Shown one piece after another: positions 7,270-14,795 of a stretch of DNA of 64,000 nucleotides. The DNA is taken from contig NZ_CP134876.1 in NCBI RefSeq assembly GCF_032108445.1, forward strand, positions 1,364,001 through 1,428,000. Direction: 5' to 3'. This DNA is from Micromonospora halotolerans. Lineage in GTDB: Bacteria > Actinomycetota > Actinomycetes > Mycobacteriales > Micromonosporaceae. The translations under genes and the position numbers were made by a program. A model generated the notes under the pieces. It did not search any database. It saw only the letters and a program-made list of their open reading frames with translations, and was not told where the DNA came from. Position 1 is the first letter of the stretch; each line of letters opens with the position of its first letter.

Positions 7270-9549
7270 TCAGCGGGCCGCGTCGACCGGGGTGAGCGTC
7301 TGGAGCAGCTCGGGCAGGGCGACCGGGCGGCCGTAGCGCCAGCCCTGGCCGTGCACGCAGCCGATCGCGGTCACGGCGGCGTGCTGGCCGCCGGTCTCCA
7401 CGCCCTCGGCCACCACGGTCAGGTCGAACGCGCCGGCCAGCCGGTTGACCATCTCCACCGTGGCGTACGCCCGCGCGTCGTCGGCGTCGAGACGGGCCAC
7501 GAAGGACTGGTCGATCTTCAGCTCGGTGGCCGGGATCCGGTGCAGGTAGCTCAGCGAGGAGTAGCCGGTGCCGAAGTCGTCGATGGCGATGCCGACCCCG
7601 AGGTCACGGAGCTGCGTCAGCCGGTCGAGCACCGCCTCGCTTCCCTCGATGAGCGCCGACTCGGTGAGTTCGAGGGTGAGCGCGCGGAGCGGCAGGCCGA
7701 CCGCGCCGACCGCTCCGGTGACCGTGGCGATCAGGTCGGGCCGGCGCAGGTGGGCGGCGGCGATGTTGACGGCCACGGTGACCTCGGGGGACCGCTCGCG
7801 CCAGATGGCCGCCGCCCGGCACGCCTCGTGGATGACCCACCGGTCGATCGCCAGGATGAGCCCGGTCTCCTCGGCCAGCGGCAGGAACCGCGCCGGGGGG
7901 AGCACGCCGAGCCGGGGGTGCCGCCAGCGCAGCAGCGCCTCGGCGCTGCGTACTGCGCCGGTGGACAGGTCGACGATGGGCTGGAACTCCATGAGCAGCT
8001 GGTCCTCGTCGACCGCGCGGCGCAGGTCGGCGATCAGCTCGGCCCGGGTCACCGCCGACTCGCGCAGCTGCGGCGTGCAGGTCCGGTACGCGGACTTGCC
8101 GGCCGCCTTCGCCGCGTACATAGCGATGTCGGCGTCGCGGAGCAGGTCGGTGTGGGAGGTGTGCTGCGGGCCGTACTCGGCGATGCCGATGCTGGCCGAG
8201 GGGTGCACGCCCAGGTCCTCCTCGCCGGGCAGCGGTTCGAGGGCGGCGAGCAGCCGCAGCGCGAGCCGCTCCGGCGGCACCGGCCGGTCACCGGCGACCA
8301 GCACGGCGAACTCGTCGCCGCCGAGCCGCGCGATCATCCCGTCGCGGCCGGTCGCGTCCGTCATTCGCTCGGCGATGGTGCGCAGCAACCGGTCGCCGGC
8401 GGCGTGCCCGAAGCGGTCGTTGACCTGCTTGAAGCCGTCCAGGTCGAGGAGCAGGACGGCCACCGGGCCGTCGTCGCGCAGGGCGCGGCGCAGCCGCCGC
8501 GTGAAGGTGAGCCGGTTGGGCAGGCCGGTGAGCTGGTCGGAGTACGCGAGCCGGCGCAGCCGGGCGACCAGCCGCAGGTTCTCGTTGGCGGCCAGCCCCT
8601 GGCGCAGCGCGAGCACCCCGAGCAGCGCCATCATGCCCAGGAAGATCAGGTGCGGGGTCTGCCCGGTGGGCCGGCGGGCGAGCACCACGGCGACGATCGC
8701 GCCGCCCACCGGCAGGTAGGGCAGGGCGACCCGCCACCACGGCGGCAGCGGCGACTCGCCGGTCTCCTCCTCCTCGGCGCAGGAGGGCGGTGGCGGGTAC
8801 CGGGTGGCGAGGCCCATGAGCAGGTAGCTCAGCGGCCAGCAGACGTCGATCGGGTGGCCGGGGGCGTAGCTGTCGTGCGCGACGAGGGAGACGTAGCCGG
8901 CGTCGGCGACGGCCCGGGTGGCCAGGCCGATCCCGATCACGGTGAGCGCCCGCCACACCGGACGGGGTGGCGCGGCGATCGCCACCAGGATGGTGAGCTG
9001 CATCAGGTCGAGCATCGGGTAGAGCAGCCCGAAGGTGCGCAGCGGATCGGCCAGGTCGGCGGCGGCGAGGTTGCGGAACACCACCACCCAGCCGATCGGG
9101 ATGAGGGCCAGCCCGACGATCACTCCGTCGAGCAGGGTGCGTGCCTGCCCGACCAGGCTGCGCGGGGCGGCCACGGAGCAGAGCAGCGCGGCGGTGCCGG
9201 TGACGATCCCGGCGGTGAACAGCGCGCCGACCAGCGGGGTGTGCGGCAGGCCGTGCCCGCCGAGCCGCTCGACCGTCCAGACCGTCCGGCCGAGCGCCGC
9301 GAGGATCATGGTGGCCGCGAGCAGCGCCCAGAAGCGGCGCAGCGGGGCCGGGTGCCGCCGGGCCACGCCCGCGCAGGCCACCGCCGCCCAGCCCGACACC
9401 GCCACCGCGCCGACGTCGCTGACCAGGGCCCCGCCCGGCAGGCCGGCGACCAGCCACACCGCTTCCCCGAGTACGACGAGGGCGGCCGCGACGAGCCCGA
9501 CACGGCCGGAGAGCGGGCGACGGGCCGGCGCCACGGCGGCGAGGCTCAC
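7270..9549 (-). CDS. Membrane-bound GGDEF-EAL c-di-GMP signalling protein
   Basis: About 760 residues. The N-terminal third holds eight or so membrane segments with no recognised sensor name, then a GGDEF diguanylate cyclase domain with an intact signature (ARLGGDEFAVLV) and an EAL phosphodiesterase domain with SAEALLRWRHP, LELTES, IDDFGTGYSSLSYL, LKIDQSFV and VVAEGVET. The catalytic residues of both domains therefore look present. The RxxD product-inhibition site is absent: the equivalent position reads GRDG. The protein may make or degrade c-di-GMP, which in actinomycetes controls development. The start is uncertain. The GTG at 9549 is used because it directly precedes the membrane region; a TTG at 9639 would add 30 hydrophilic residues. 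Confidence 0.88.
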   Translation of the reverse strand: MSLAAVAPARRPLSGRVGLVAAALVVLGEAVWLVAGLPGGALVSDVGAVAVSGWAAVACAGVARRHPAPLRRFWALLAATMILAALGRTVWTVERLGGHGLPHTPLVGALFTAGIVTGTAALLCSVAAPRSLVGQARTLLDGVIVGLALIPIGWVVVFRNLAAADLADPLRTFGLLYPMLDLMQLTILVAIAAPPRPVWRALTVIGIGLATRAVADAGYVSLVAHDSYAPGHPIDVCWPLSYLLMGLATRYPPPPSCAEEEETGESPLPPWWRVALPYLPVGGAIVAVVLARRPTGQTPHLIFLGMMALLGVLALRQGLAANENLRLVARLRRLAYSDQLTGLPNRLTFTRRLRRALRDDGPVAVLLLDLDGFKQVNDRFGHAAGDRLLRTIAERMTDATGRDGMIARLGGDEFAVLVAGDRPVPPERLALRLLAALEPLPGEEDLGVHPSASIGIAEYGPQHTSHTDLLRDADIAMYAAKAAGKSAYRTCTPQLRESAVTRAELIADLRRAVDEDQLLMEFQPIVDLSTGAVRSAEALLRWRHPRLGVLPPARFLPLAEETGLILAIDRWVIHEACRAAAIWRERSPEVTVAVNIAAAHLRRPDLIATVTGAVGAVGLPLRALTLELTESALIEGSEAVLDRLTQLRDLGVGIAIDDFGTGYSSLSYLHRIPATELKIDQSFVARLDADDARAYATVEMVNRLAGAFDLTVVAEGVETGGQHAAVTAIGCVHGQGWRYGRPVALPELLQTLTPVDAAR

Positions 9550-9684
9550 GTGCTGCTGGGGGACAACGATTCGCTCCGGCTCTCTCTCGGGCGTGCACCC
9601 TCGTCGATGACGACCGGTTGCGGACGGCGAACGGCGCAAGCCTAGTCAGCGCCCGGTGCCGCCGCCAGAGCCGATCGGCGGCGG

Positions 9685-10203
9685 TCAGCGGCCCGGCGGG
9701 CCGAGGTGTTCCGGGCCGCTGCGACGGTAGAGGGAGACCAGGACGCCGTAGCGGGCCTGCTCCGGCCCGGCTTCCTCGGCCTCGCCGACGAGCGCGTCCA
9801 GCGTGGACCGGAGCCGCTCGGCCTGGGCCGGGGTGAGCCGCAGGTGGCGCAGGTGCAGCAGCGGGTCGGGGTCGCCGGCCAGTTCCTCGGCGACCGCGCC
9901 GAACAGTGCGCCGGTGGCGCCGGCGTCGGTGGTCTCGCCGACCAGGCGGCGGAACGCCCGCTCGTGGTACTGCTCGGTGCCGCCGCGGACCTGGCGGGTG
10001 TGCCCGACCCGGACCATGCCGGCCTCGGTGAGCACCTTGAGGTGGTGGGCGACCGTGCCCTTGGCCGCGCCGAGCCCGGCGGCGAGCTGGCTGATGGTGG
10101 CCGGCCCGGACCCGAGCGCGAAGAGCAGCCGGTGCCGGAACGGGTGGGCCAGCGCCTTGAAGTGGGCCGGGGTGCGGACCTCCAGCTCGGTGTCGTGGTT
10201 CAC
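9685..10203 (-). CDS. ArsR-family winged-helix repressor
   Basis: A 172-residue protein with an ArsR-type winged HTH at residues 10-85 (FKALAHPFRHRLLFALGSG, ATISQLAAGLGAAKGTVAHH, LKVLTEAGMVRVG) and a helical C-terminal half of about 85 residues. It lacks the metal-binding CxC of arsenic sensors, so it is probably a ligand or stress regulator of the HTH_20 class. It is transcribed divergently from an S41-like peptidase gene 56 bp away and shares a dyad operator with it (10208-10233). The likely role is repression of itself and of that peptidase. The GTG start lies a few bases after the -10 element, so the mRNA is probably leaderless. Confidence 0.85.
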   Translation of the reverse strand: MNHDTELEVRTPAHFKALAHPFRHRLLFALGSGPATISQLAAGLGAAKGTVAHHLKVLTEAGMVRVGHTRQVRGGTEQYHERAFRRLVGETTDAGATGALFGAVAEELAGDPDPLLHLRHLRLTPAQAERLRSTLDALVGEAEEAGPEQARYGVLVSLYRRSGPEHLGPPGR

Positions 10204-10207
10204 CGCT

Positions 10208-10238
10208 AAAGCGTCTAATTCTCTTGACGCTTTGTCAA
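10208..10238. promoter_or_regulatory. Divergent promoter region with dyad operator
   Basis: The arms AAAGCGTC (10208-10215) and GACGCTTT (10226-10233) form a perfect 8-bp inverted repeat with a 10-bp spacer. On the minus strand TTGACA (10238-10233) and GACGCT (10215-10210), 17 nt apart, give a promoter for the ArsR gene with the GTG 6 nt further on. On the plus strand TTGACG (10225-10230) and TCTACT (10248-10253) serve the peptidase. The dyad covers elements of both promoters, as expected for an autoregulated repressor. Confidence 0.55.
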
Positions 10239-10259
10239 CCGGCCTGCTCTACTCGGGAC

Positions 10260-11213
10260 ATGCGTCAGGATGAGATCACCGACATCGTCGAGCGGGCCGC
10301 GAAGCTGGTGGCCGAGCACTACGTCTTTCCCGAGGTGGCCGGCCGGATCGCCGCCCACCTCGGCGACCGGCTCCGGGAGGGGGCGTACGCGGGAGCGGCC
10401 GACCCGGCGGCCCTCGGCGCGCTGGTCACCAGCGACCTCCAGGCTGCCAACGGGGACCTGCACCTGCGGCTCAAGCACCACGAGACGCCGCTGGCCGACG
10501 TCGCCGACGACCCGGCCGAGGCCCAGTTCGTCCAGCTCGCCGCGCTCACCATGGGTGGCGTGGCCCGGGTGGAGCGGCTGCCCGGCAACGTCGGGCTGCT
10601 GGAGATCGCGCCCTACCTCTTCCCGCCGCAGCTCGCCGGCGACCTCATGATCGCCGCGCTGCGGCTGCTCGCCGGCACCGACGCGCTCCTGCTCGACCTG
10701 CGCGGCAACCGGGGCGGCAGCCCCGACATGGTGGCCCTGGTCTGCGGCTGGTTCTTCGCCGAGCCGACCCACCTGCACACCATGCACGAGCGGGCCGGGA
10801 CCACCCACCAGTACTGGAGCGCCGCCTGGCTGCCCGTGCCGCGCTACGCGCCCGACAAGCCGGTGCTCGTGCTGACCGGTCCGGAGACGTTCTCCGGCGG
10901 CGAGGAGCTGGCGTACGACCTCCAGCAGTTCGGCCGGGCCACCGTGGTCGGCGAGCGGACCCGGGGCGGGGCGCACCCGCGGGTCGGGCACCGGCTGCAC
11001 CCGCACCTGGAGCTGACCGTGCCGGTGGCCCGGCCGGTCAACGCGGCGAGCGGCACCAACTGGGAGGGCTGCGGGGTCGCCCCCGACGTCGAGACGCCGG
11101 CCGGGGTGGCGCGCGACGTCGCGTACCGGAAGGCCCTGGAGGCCCTGCTGGCGGCGGACCCGCGGCGGCCGACGGCGGCCGAGGCGCGCGAGACCCTGGC
11201 CGCGCTCGGCTGA
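10260..11213 (+). CDS. S41-family (tail-specific/IRBP-like) peptidase
   Basis: A 317-residue protein with an N-terminal helical IRBP-type domain (MRQDEITDIVERAAKLVAEH) and an S41 catalytic core: LLLDLRGNRGGSPDMVALV, then VLVLTGPETFSGGEELAYDL with the expected Ser nucleophile position, then TVVGERTRGGAHP and an NWEGCGVAPDVE segment typical of the C-terminal part. No signal peptide or membrane segment is visible, so it is probably cytoplasmic, unlike C-terminal processing proteases. The ATG at 10260 is chosen over the upstream in-frame start at 10224, which would overlap the shared operator. It is divergent from, and probably repressed by, the neighbouring ArsR protein. The substrate is unknown. 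Confidence 0.8.
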   Translation: MRQDEITDIVERAAKLVAEHYVFPEVAGRIAAHLGDRLREGAYAGAADPAALGALVTSDLQAANGDLHLRLKHHETPLADVADDPAEAQFVQLAALTMGGVARVERLPGNVGLLEIAPYLFPPQLAGDLMIAALRLLAGTDALLLDLRGNRGGSPDMVALVCGWFFAEPTHLHTMHERAGTTHQYWSAAWLPVPRYAPDKPVLVLTGPETFSGGEELAYDLQQFGRATVVGERTRGGAHPRVGHRLHPHLELTVPVARPVNAASGTNWEGCGVAPDVETPAGVARDVAYRKALEALLAADPRRPTAAEARETLAALG

Positions 11214-11226
11214 CACCGCACCGGCG

Positions 11227-12726
11227 TCAGGACCAGTCCTCGGCCGGGGCGTCGGGGGCGGGTGTCGTGGAGGGAGGGCCGCCGTGGGTCCACGGCGTCT
11301 CCTCCGGGGCCGGGAAGGCGCCGGCCGGCAGGAAGCCGTCCGACAGGGTGGTGAGGCAGAGCCGCTCCCCCACCTCCGGCACGCTGCCCGGCGCGGCGGT
11401 CAGCCCCCGGCCCATCCCGCCGGAGAGCTCCAGCACCACTTCGGTCTTGCCGTCGGCGGCCGGGGTCACGAAGACCACCTTCGCCTTCTGGCCCGGCCGG
11501 GCCGGCGAGTACAGCGTCGCGCCGACCGGCACGAGCACCGGCTCGGTGGTGACCACCTGGATCCGCGGGCGCAGCACCGGCCGCTTGCCGGTGTCGTCGA
11601 CCCGCTTCGGGTCGGCCAGCGTCACGTCACCGACGAACGCCTCCCCGAGCAGCCGGTGCTCGGCCATGACCAGCGGGTCGTCGTAGGCGCGCTGGACGGC
11701 GTAGGAGGCGAGCGCCCGCTCCAGGCGGTGCAGGCGCAGCGCCGCGGCCACCGCACCGTCCCGGCGCGGCTGCGGGCCGCCACCGGCGTCGACGTGCTCG
11801 GCGTGCGCCGTGAAGGCGTCCTTGTCGCCGTCCCAGCGGCCGGCCACCCGCGCCCCGGCCGGCAGCGCGCGGAGCAGCCCGACGCCGCGCCACATCAGCT
11901 CCCAGGTGGGTGCCAGCTGGTCGCGCAGCAGCCGTTCCAGCTCCGCGTACGCGGTCGCGCGGGCGACCGGATCGTCCCCGGCCCGGGTGTACGCCTCGAT
12001 GGCCGGCGCGAGCCGGTGGTTGTCGAAGTCCGGGTCGGTGGCCGGGCCGGCCGGCGGGCAGCGTGCCGGGTCCTCGGCACGGGCGGCGGCCTCGGCGCCG
12101 GTCCGCCCCGGCGGCGGGTCGAGCCAGCCCAGCAGCGCCGGCAGGTGCAGGTCCTCCACGGCGCTCTGGCCCGTCGCCCAGTGCAGGGTCAGCGCGTCGG
12201 TCAGCGCCACCAGCGCCGCCGACCCGGGATGCTCGGCGCGCTCGGCGAAGAAGGTCAGCCAGCGGCCGAGCAGCGGCACCGACGGGTGCACCGGGTGTTC
12301 GCCGTCGGGCCGGCGGAACCGGGTGGAGCGGCCGAACAGCCGCAGGAAGGTGATCCCGGCCGGGTTCGGCACCAGCAGCTGCGGGGCGTCGACGTAGCGG
12401 TGCCGGACGTCCCGGCCCCGGTCGACCGGCACCGCCTCGGTGCGGTCGCGGAACTCGTCGAGGTAGGGCAGCACGATCCCGGCCAGGTCGGCCGCGAACG
12501 CGAAGCGCTGGTCCCGGTTGCGGGGCTGCGGCACGATCAGCAGCCGGGCCTCGTCGGGCGCGGCGCCGACCAGGGCCGCGAGCGGGGCGTTCGCCTCGCC
12601 GGCCAGCGCGAGCGGCACCAGCACGAGCGGGCGGTCGGACAGGTGCAGGTGCCGGACGGTGGCCACCGGCTGGGCCACCCCGGCGGCGACCGCCTGCGCC
12701 TGGGCCAGCCCGCGCAGGGTGCTCAC
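11227..12726 (-). CDS. Uncharacterised 499-residue partner of a Cas4-like nuclease
   Basis: I do not recognise this family. The GTG at 12726 lies 31 nt after the stop of the Cas4-like nuclease gene, with GGAG close upstream. Longer frames run back through the nuclease gene and are rejected. The first 100 residues look alpha/beta (LSDRPLVLVPLALAGEANAPL, then EARLLIVPQPRNRDQRFAFA). The middle is helical with conserved-looking aromatics (SVPLLGRWLTFFAERAEHPG, LAPTWELMWRGVGLLRALP). The last 130 residues are beta-rich and could be an OB- or SH3-like barrel (LYSPARPGQKAKVVFVTPA). No Walker motif or nuclease motif is visible. Position and spacing imply function with the nuclease, as a DNA-binding or targeting subunit in repair or defence. 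This is inference only. Confidence 0.7.
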   Translation of the reverse strand: MSTLRGLAQAQAVAAGVAQPVATVRHLHLSDRPLVLVPLALAGEANAPLAALVGAAPDEARLLIVPQPRNRDQRFAFAADLAGIVLPYLDEFRDRTEAVPVDRGRDVRHRYVDAPQLLVPNPAGITFLRLFGRSTRFRRPDGEHPVHPSVPLLGRWLTFFAERAEHPGSAALVALTDALTLHWATGQSAVEDLHLPALLGWLDPPPGRTGAEAAARAEDPARCPPAGPATDPDFDNHRLAPAIEAYTRAGDDPVARATAYAELERLLRDQLAPTWELMWRGVGLLRALPAGARVAGRWDGDKDAFTAHAEHVDAGGGPQPRRDGAVAAALRLHRLERALASYAVQRAYDDPLVMAEHRLLGEAFVGDVTLADPKRVDDTGKRPVLRPRIQVVTTEPVLVPVGATLYSPARPGQKAKVVFVTPAADGKTEVVLELSGGMGRGLTAAPGSVPEVGERLCLTTLSDGFLPAGAFPAPEETPWTHGGPPSTTPAPDAPAEDWS

Positions 12727-12757
12727 CGGGTGCTCCGCTCGGGGCGTCGGGCCGTCC

Positions 12758-13837
12758 TCATGCGGGGTGCCCGGCCAGGGCGTCGGCGCGCAGGCGCGCG
12801 GCGGCGCGCAGCAGGGCGGCGGCCTCCGCCTGCTCCGGCTCGGGGGCGCGAACGCCCTCGGCGAGCGCCAGCACGTCGGCCACCTCGGCGACGCCGCCCA
12901 GCGCCTCGCGGACCGGCCGGCCCAGCGCGCCGGTGTGGCCGCGCGCCTCGTGCCGACAGAAGTAGGCCAGCTCGCACGCGGCCAGGCAGTCCGGCGCGTA
13001 GTTGGCCGGCACACCGGTGAGCGCGCCGGCCAGCGCGGCCGGGTCGGCGGTCAGGTCGGCGGTGAACCCGGCCGGCACGGCGGCGAGCAGGTCGTCGAGC
13101 CGCGCCATCCGGTCGAGCTGGCGGCGCAGCACCAGCAACTGCTTGCGCACGTCGAGCAGGCTGGCCACCGGCCGGTTCGCGAAGTCGCGCGGGCAGACCA
13201 GCACCACCTCGTGCGAGACGAGGTCCGGGGCCCGGCCCTCGGCGGCGAGCAGATCACGCAGCGCCAGCACGTAGACGGCGGACTGGATGGCGGCGGCCGC
13301 GACCTTGGCGGGGTCGGCCTGACCGTCGATGATCGGGAAGGACTTGATCTCCACGACGTGGAAGCGGCCGGCGAGCCGGGCGGCCACCAGGTCCGGCTCC
13401 AGGTTCACCCGGCGACCGGCGACGTCCAGGCCCAGCAGCGGATGGTCGAAGAGCGCCGGCCCGTCCCCGCCCGCGGTGAGCGCGGCGCGGGAGCGCTCCG
13501 GCCGGTCCTCGTCGCCGCCCAGGTCGGTCCAGGTGGCGCCGTCCGGCACCGGCACGCCCAGCCGCTCCGCGACCAGCCGCAGCAGCTCCGCGCCGCCGTC
13601 GGCCTTCACCTGGGCCTCGAACGCGTTGCCCCGGGTGATGGCGAAGCGGGACTGGCCGAACCGGGCCGGGAAGCCGATCCGCTCGGCCAGCTTCGGCTTG
13701 TCGACCCCGGCGCCGTCCAGCACGGCGCGGCGGGTGCAGCCGGGGTTGCCGGTGAGCGCGGCGATGGTGCGGGCGTTGTGCCGCCGGGGCGGCACGCCGC
13801 CCCGGATCTCGGCCAGGCGCTGCGCGGTGTCCGTCAT
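12758..13837 (-). CDS. Cas4/RecB-like PD-(D/E)XK nuclease with predicted Fe-S cluster
   Basis: A 359-residue protein with the full motif series of RecB/Cas4/AddB-type nucleases: RGNAFEAQV (E73), NLEPDLVAAR (D149), VVEIKSFPI (E163, K165) and the QxxxY motif AIQSAVYVLAL (Q185, Y189). Four cysteines are placed as in Fe-S cluster nucleases: C34 near the N-terminus (GNPGCTRRAV) and C284, C288, C294 near the C-terminus (PDCLAACELAYFCRHEA). Such enzymes trim DNA ends in repair (AddB, Dna2) or process CRISPR spacers (Cas4). No CRISPR array, Cas gene or helicase lies nearby. It is followed after 31 nt by an uncharacterised gene. TATCCT 9 nt before the ATG is a probable -10 element for a near-leaderless transcript. 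Confidence 0.85.
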   Translation of the reverse strand: MTDTAQRLAEIRGGVPPRRHNARTIAALTGNPGCTRRAVLDGAGVDKPKLAERIGFPARFGQSRFAITRGNAFEAQVKADGGAELLRLVAERLGVPVPDGATWTDLGGDEDRPERSRAALTAGGDGPALFDHPLLGLDVAGRRVNLEPDLVAARLAGRFHVVEIKSFPIIDGQADPAKVAAAAIQSAVYVLALRDLLAAEGRAPDLVSHEVVLVCPRDFANRPVASLLDVRKQLLVLRRQLDRMARLDDLLAAVPAGFTADLTADPAALAGALTGVPANYAPDCLAACELAYFCRHEARGHTGALGRPVREALGGVAEVADVLALAEGVRAPEPEQAEAAALLRAAARLRADALAGHPA

Positions 13838-13859
13838 GATCCGCCCAGGATAGTGGTGG

Positions 13860-13912
13860 AAGGAAGGGCCCCTTCTTAACGCCTGCGGTAGAGAAGGGTC
13901 CCCTTCTCACCG
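13860..13912 (+). repeat. 53-bp palindromic intergenic repeat, copy A
   Basis: Two GGGCCC-centred hairpin units arranged in tandem, separated by a short GCCTGCGG-type linker. The first 25 positions (13860-13884) are identical to the reverse complement of copy B at 16001-16053; the second unit is more diverged. It lies between the nuclease gene and a small zinc-ribbon gene. Confidence 0.8.
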
Positions 13913-14107
13913 TCGGAGCGGACCGGGGTCAGCGGCCGGCGGAGCGGTTCCAGGGGGAGCGGGGTGACTGGGCGCCGGCCGTGGGTCGGGTGCGGCGGCG
14001 GTGGCGGCGGCCGGGCGTGCAGGGCGGCCGGGAGACGGTGTGCACCGGCGCGGCCGGCGGGATGACCGGCTGGCGGCCGATCAGCCAGCAGAGGAAGCGC
14101 GCCACGG

Positions 14108-14341
14108 TCAGCCGACCGGGAGGCGCTCGGCCTCGGCCCGGGAGACGTCGTACTGCGCGCCGCAGAACGTGCACTGCTGCGTGTAGCGGGTGCGCACCGG
14201 GATCAACGGGATGAAGAAGAGGGTGAATTTCGTGGCCCGCCGGGTGATGACCTGGGCGGCCCGGTTGCCGCAGTTGCGACAGACCTGGGTGATCACGCCG
14301 GACCGGTCGACCTTGGTCCGGAGCCCGAAGATGAAGAACAT
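14108..14341 (-). CDS. Small zinc-ribbon protein
   Basis: A 77-residue protein with two CxxC knuckles (QVCRNCGNRAAQV at about residues 20-32 and QQCTFCGAQYDV at about 55-66) that together would bind one zinc ion, separated by a hydrophobic stretch (FTLFFIPLIPVRTRY) that may be a membrane-associated hairpin. Proteins of this type are common in actinomycetes but have no established function. TAATGC lies 6 nt before the ATG, so the transcript is probably leaderless. The 195 bp downstream, to the palindromic repeat, hold nothing recognisable. Confidence 0.75.
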   Translation of the reverse strand: MFFIFGLRTKVDRSGVITQVCRNCGNRAAQVITRRATKFTLFFIPLIPVRTRYTQQCTFCGAQYDVSRAEAERLPVG

Positions 14342-14397
14342 CGCCCGGCATTACCCCGTCGGGCCCTGAAAATCACCCACAAATAATCTGGCGCCAC

Positions 14398-14424
14398 TGT
14401 CCGGATGCGCGCCCGGTGTTCGTC
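14398..14424 (+). promoter_or_regulatory. Candidate ECF42-type promoter
   Basis: TGTCCG (14398-14403) and CGTC (14421-14424) are separated by 17 nt and lie 36 nt before the DGPF gene. ECF42 sigma factors are reported to use a TGTCGA-like -35 and a CGWC-like -10, so this fits autoregulation of the downstream DGPF/sigma pair with one -35 mismatch. Confidence 0.4.
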
Positions 14425-14460
14425 AGGGTGGATGAAGGCACGACCGACAGGAGTGAAGCG

Positions 14461-14790
14461 ATGAAGTACATGATGCTCGTCTGCACCGACACCCAGCCCG
14501 ACCGGAACCCGGACGCGGCGCCCGACATCGAGAAGTGGGTGGCCGAGCGGGACGCCAACGGCCAGCGGCTGACCGGCAGCCGGTTCGCGCCCCCGTCGGC
14601 CGCCACCACCGTCCGGGTACGCGACGGTGAACTGCTGCTGAGCGACGGCCCGTTCGCCGAGACCAAGGAGGTGATCGTGGGCTTCGACCTGCTGGAGTGC
14701 GCCGACCTGGACGAGGCGATCGAGGTGGCCCGCGCCCACCCGATGGCGTACGCCGGGCGCATCGAACTGCGCCCGCTGGTCGAGGACTGA
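14461..14790 (+). CDS. YCII/DGPF-domain protein paired with ECF42 sigma factor
   Basis: A 109-residue YCII-fold protein: MKYMMLVCTDT at the start, the name-giving DGPFAETKEVIVGFDLLEC motif at about residues 60-80, and AHPMAYAGRIELRPL at the end. DGPF proteins are the standard genomic partners and usual targets of ECF42 sigma factors. The biochemical function is unknown, though some YCII proteins are dehalogenase- or lyase-like. AGGAG at 14449-14453 supports the ATG at 14461. The sigma factor gene starts 5 nt after the stop, so the two are cotranscribed. Confidence 0.88.
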   Translation: MKYMMLVCTDTQPDRNPDAAPDIEKWVAERDANGQRLTGSRFAPPSAATTVRVRDGELLLSDGPFAETKEVIVGFDLLECADLDEAIEVARAHPMAYAGRIELRPLVED

Positions 14791-14795
14791 TCCCG

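Noticed and set aside
12727..13014. N-terminal extension of the 499-residue protein
   Set aside because: It overlaps the well-supported nuclease gene in another frame and has low-complexity composition.
13913..14107. Small gene between the palindromic repeat and the zinc-ribbon gene
   Set aside because: Short frames on both strands have no start signals and low-complexity translations.
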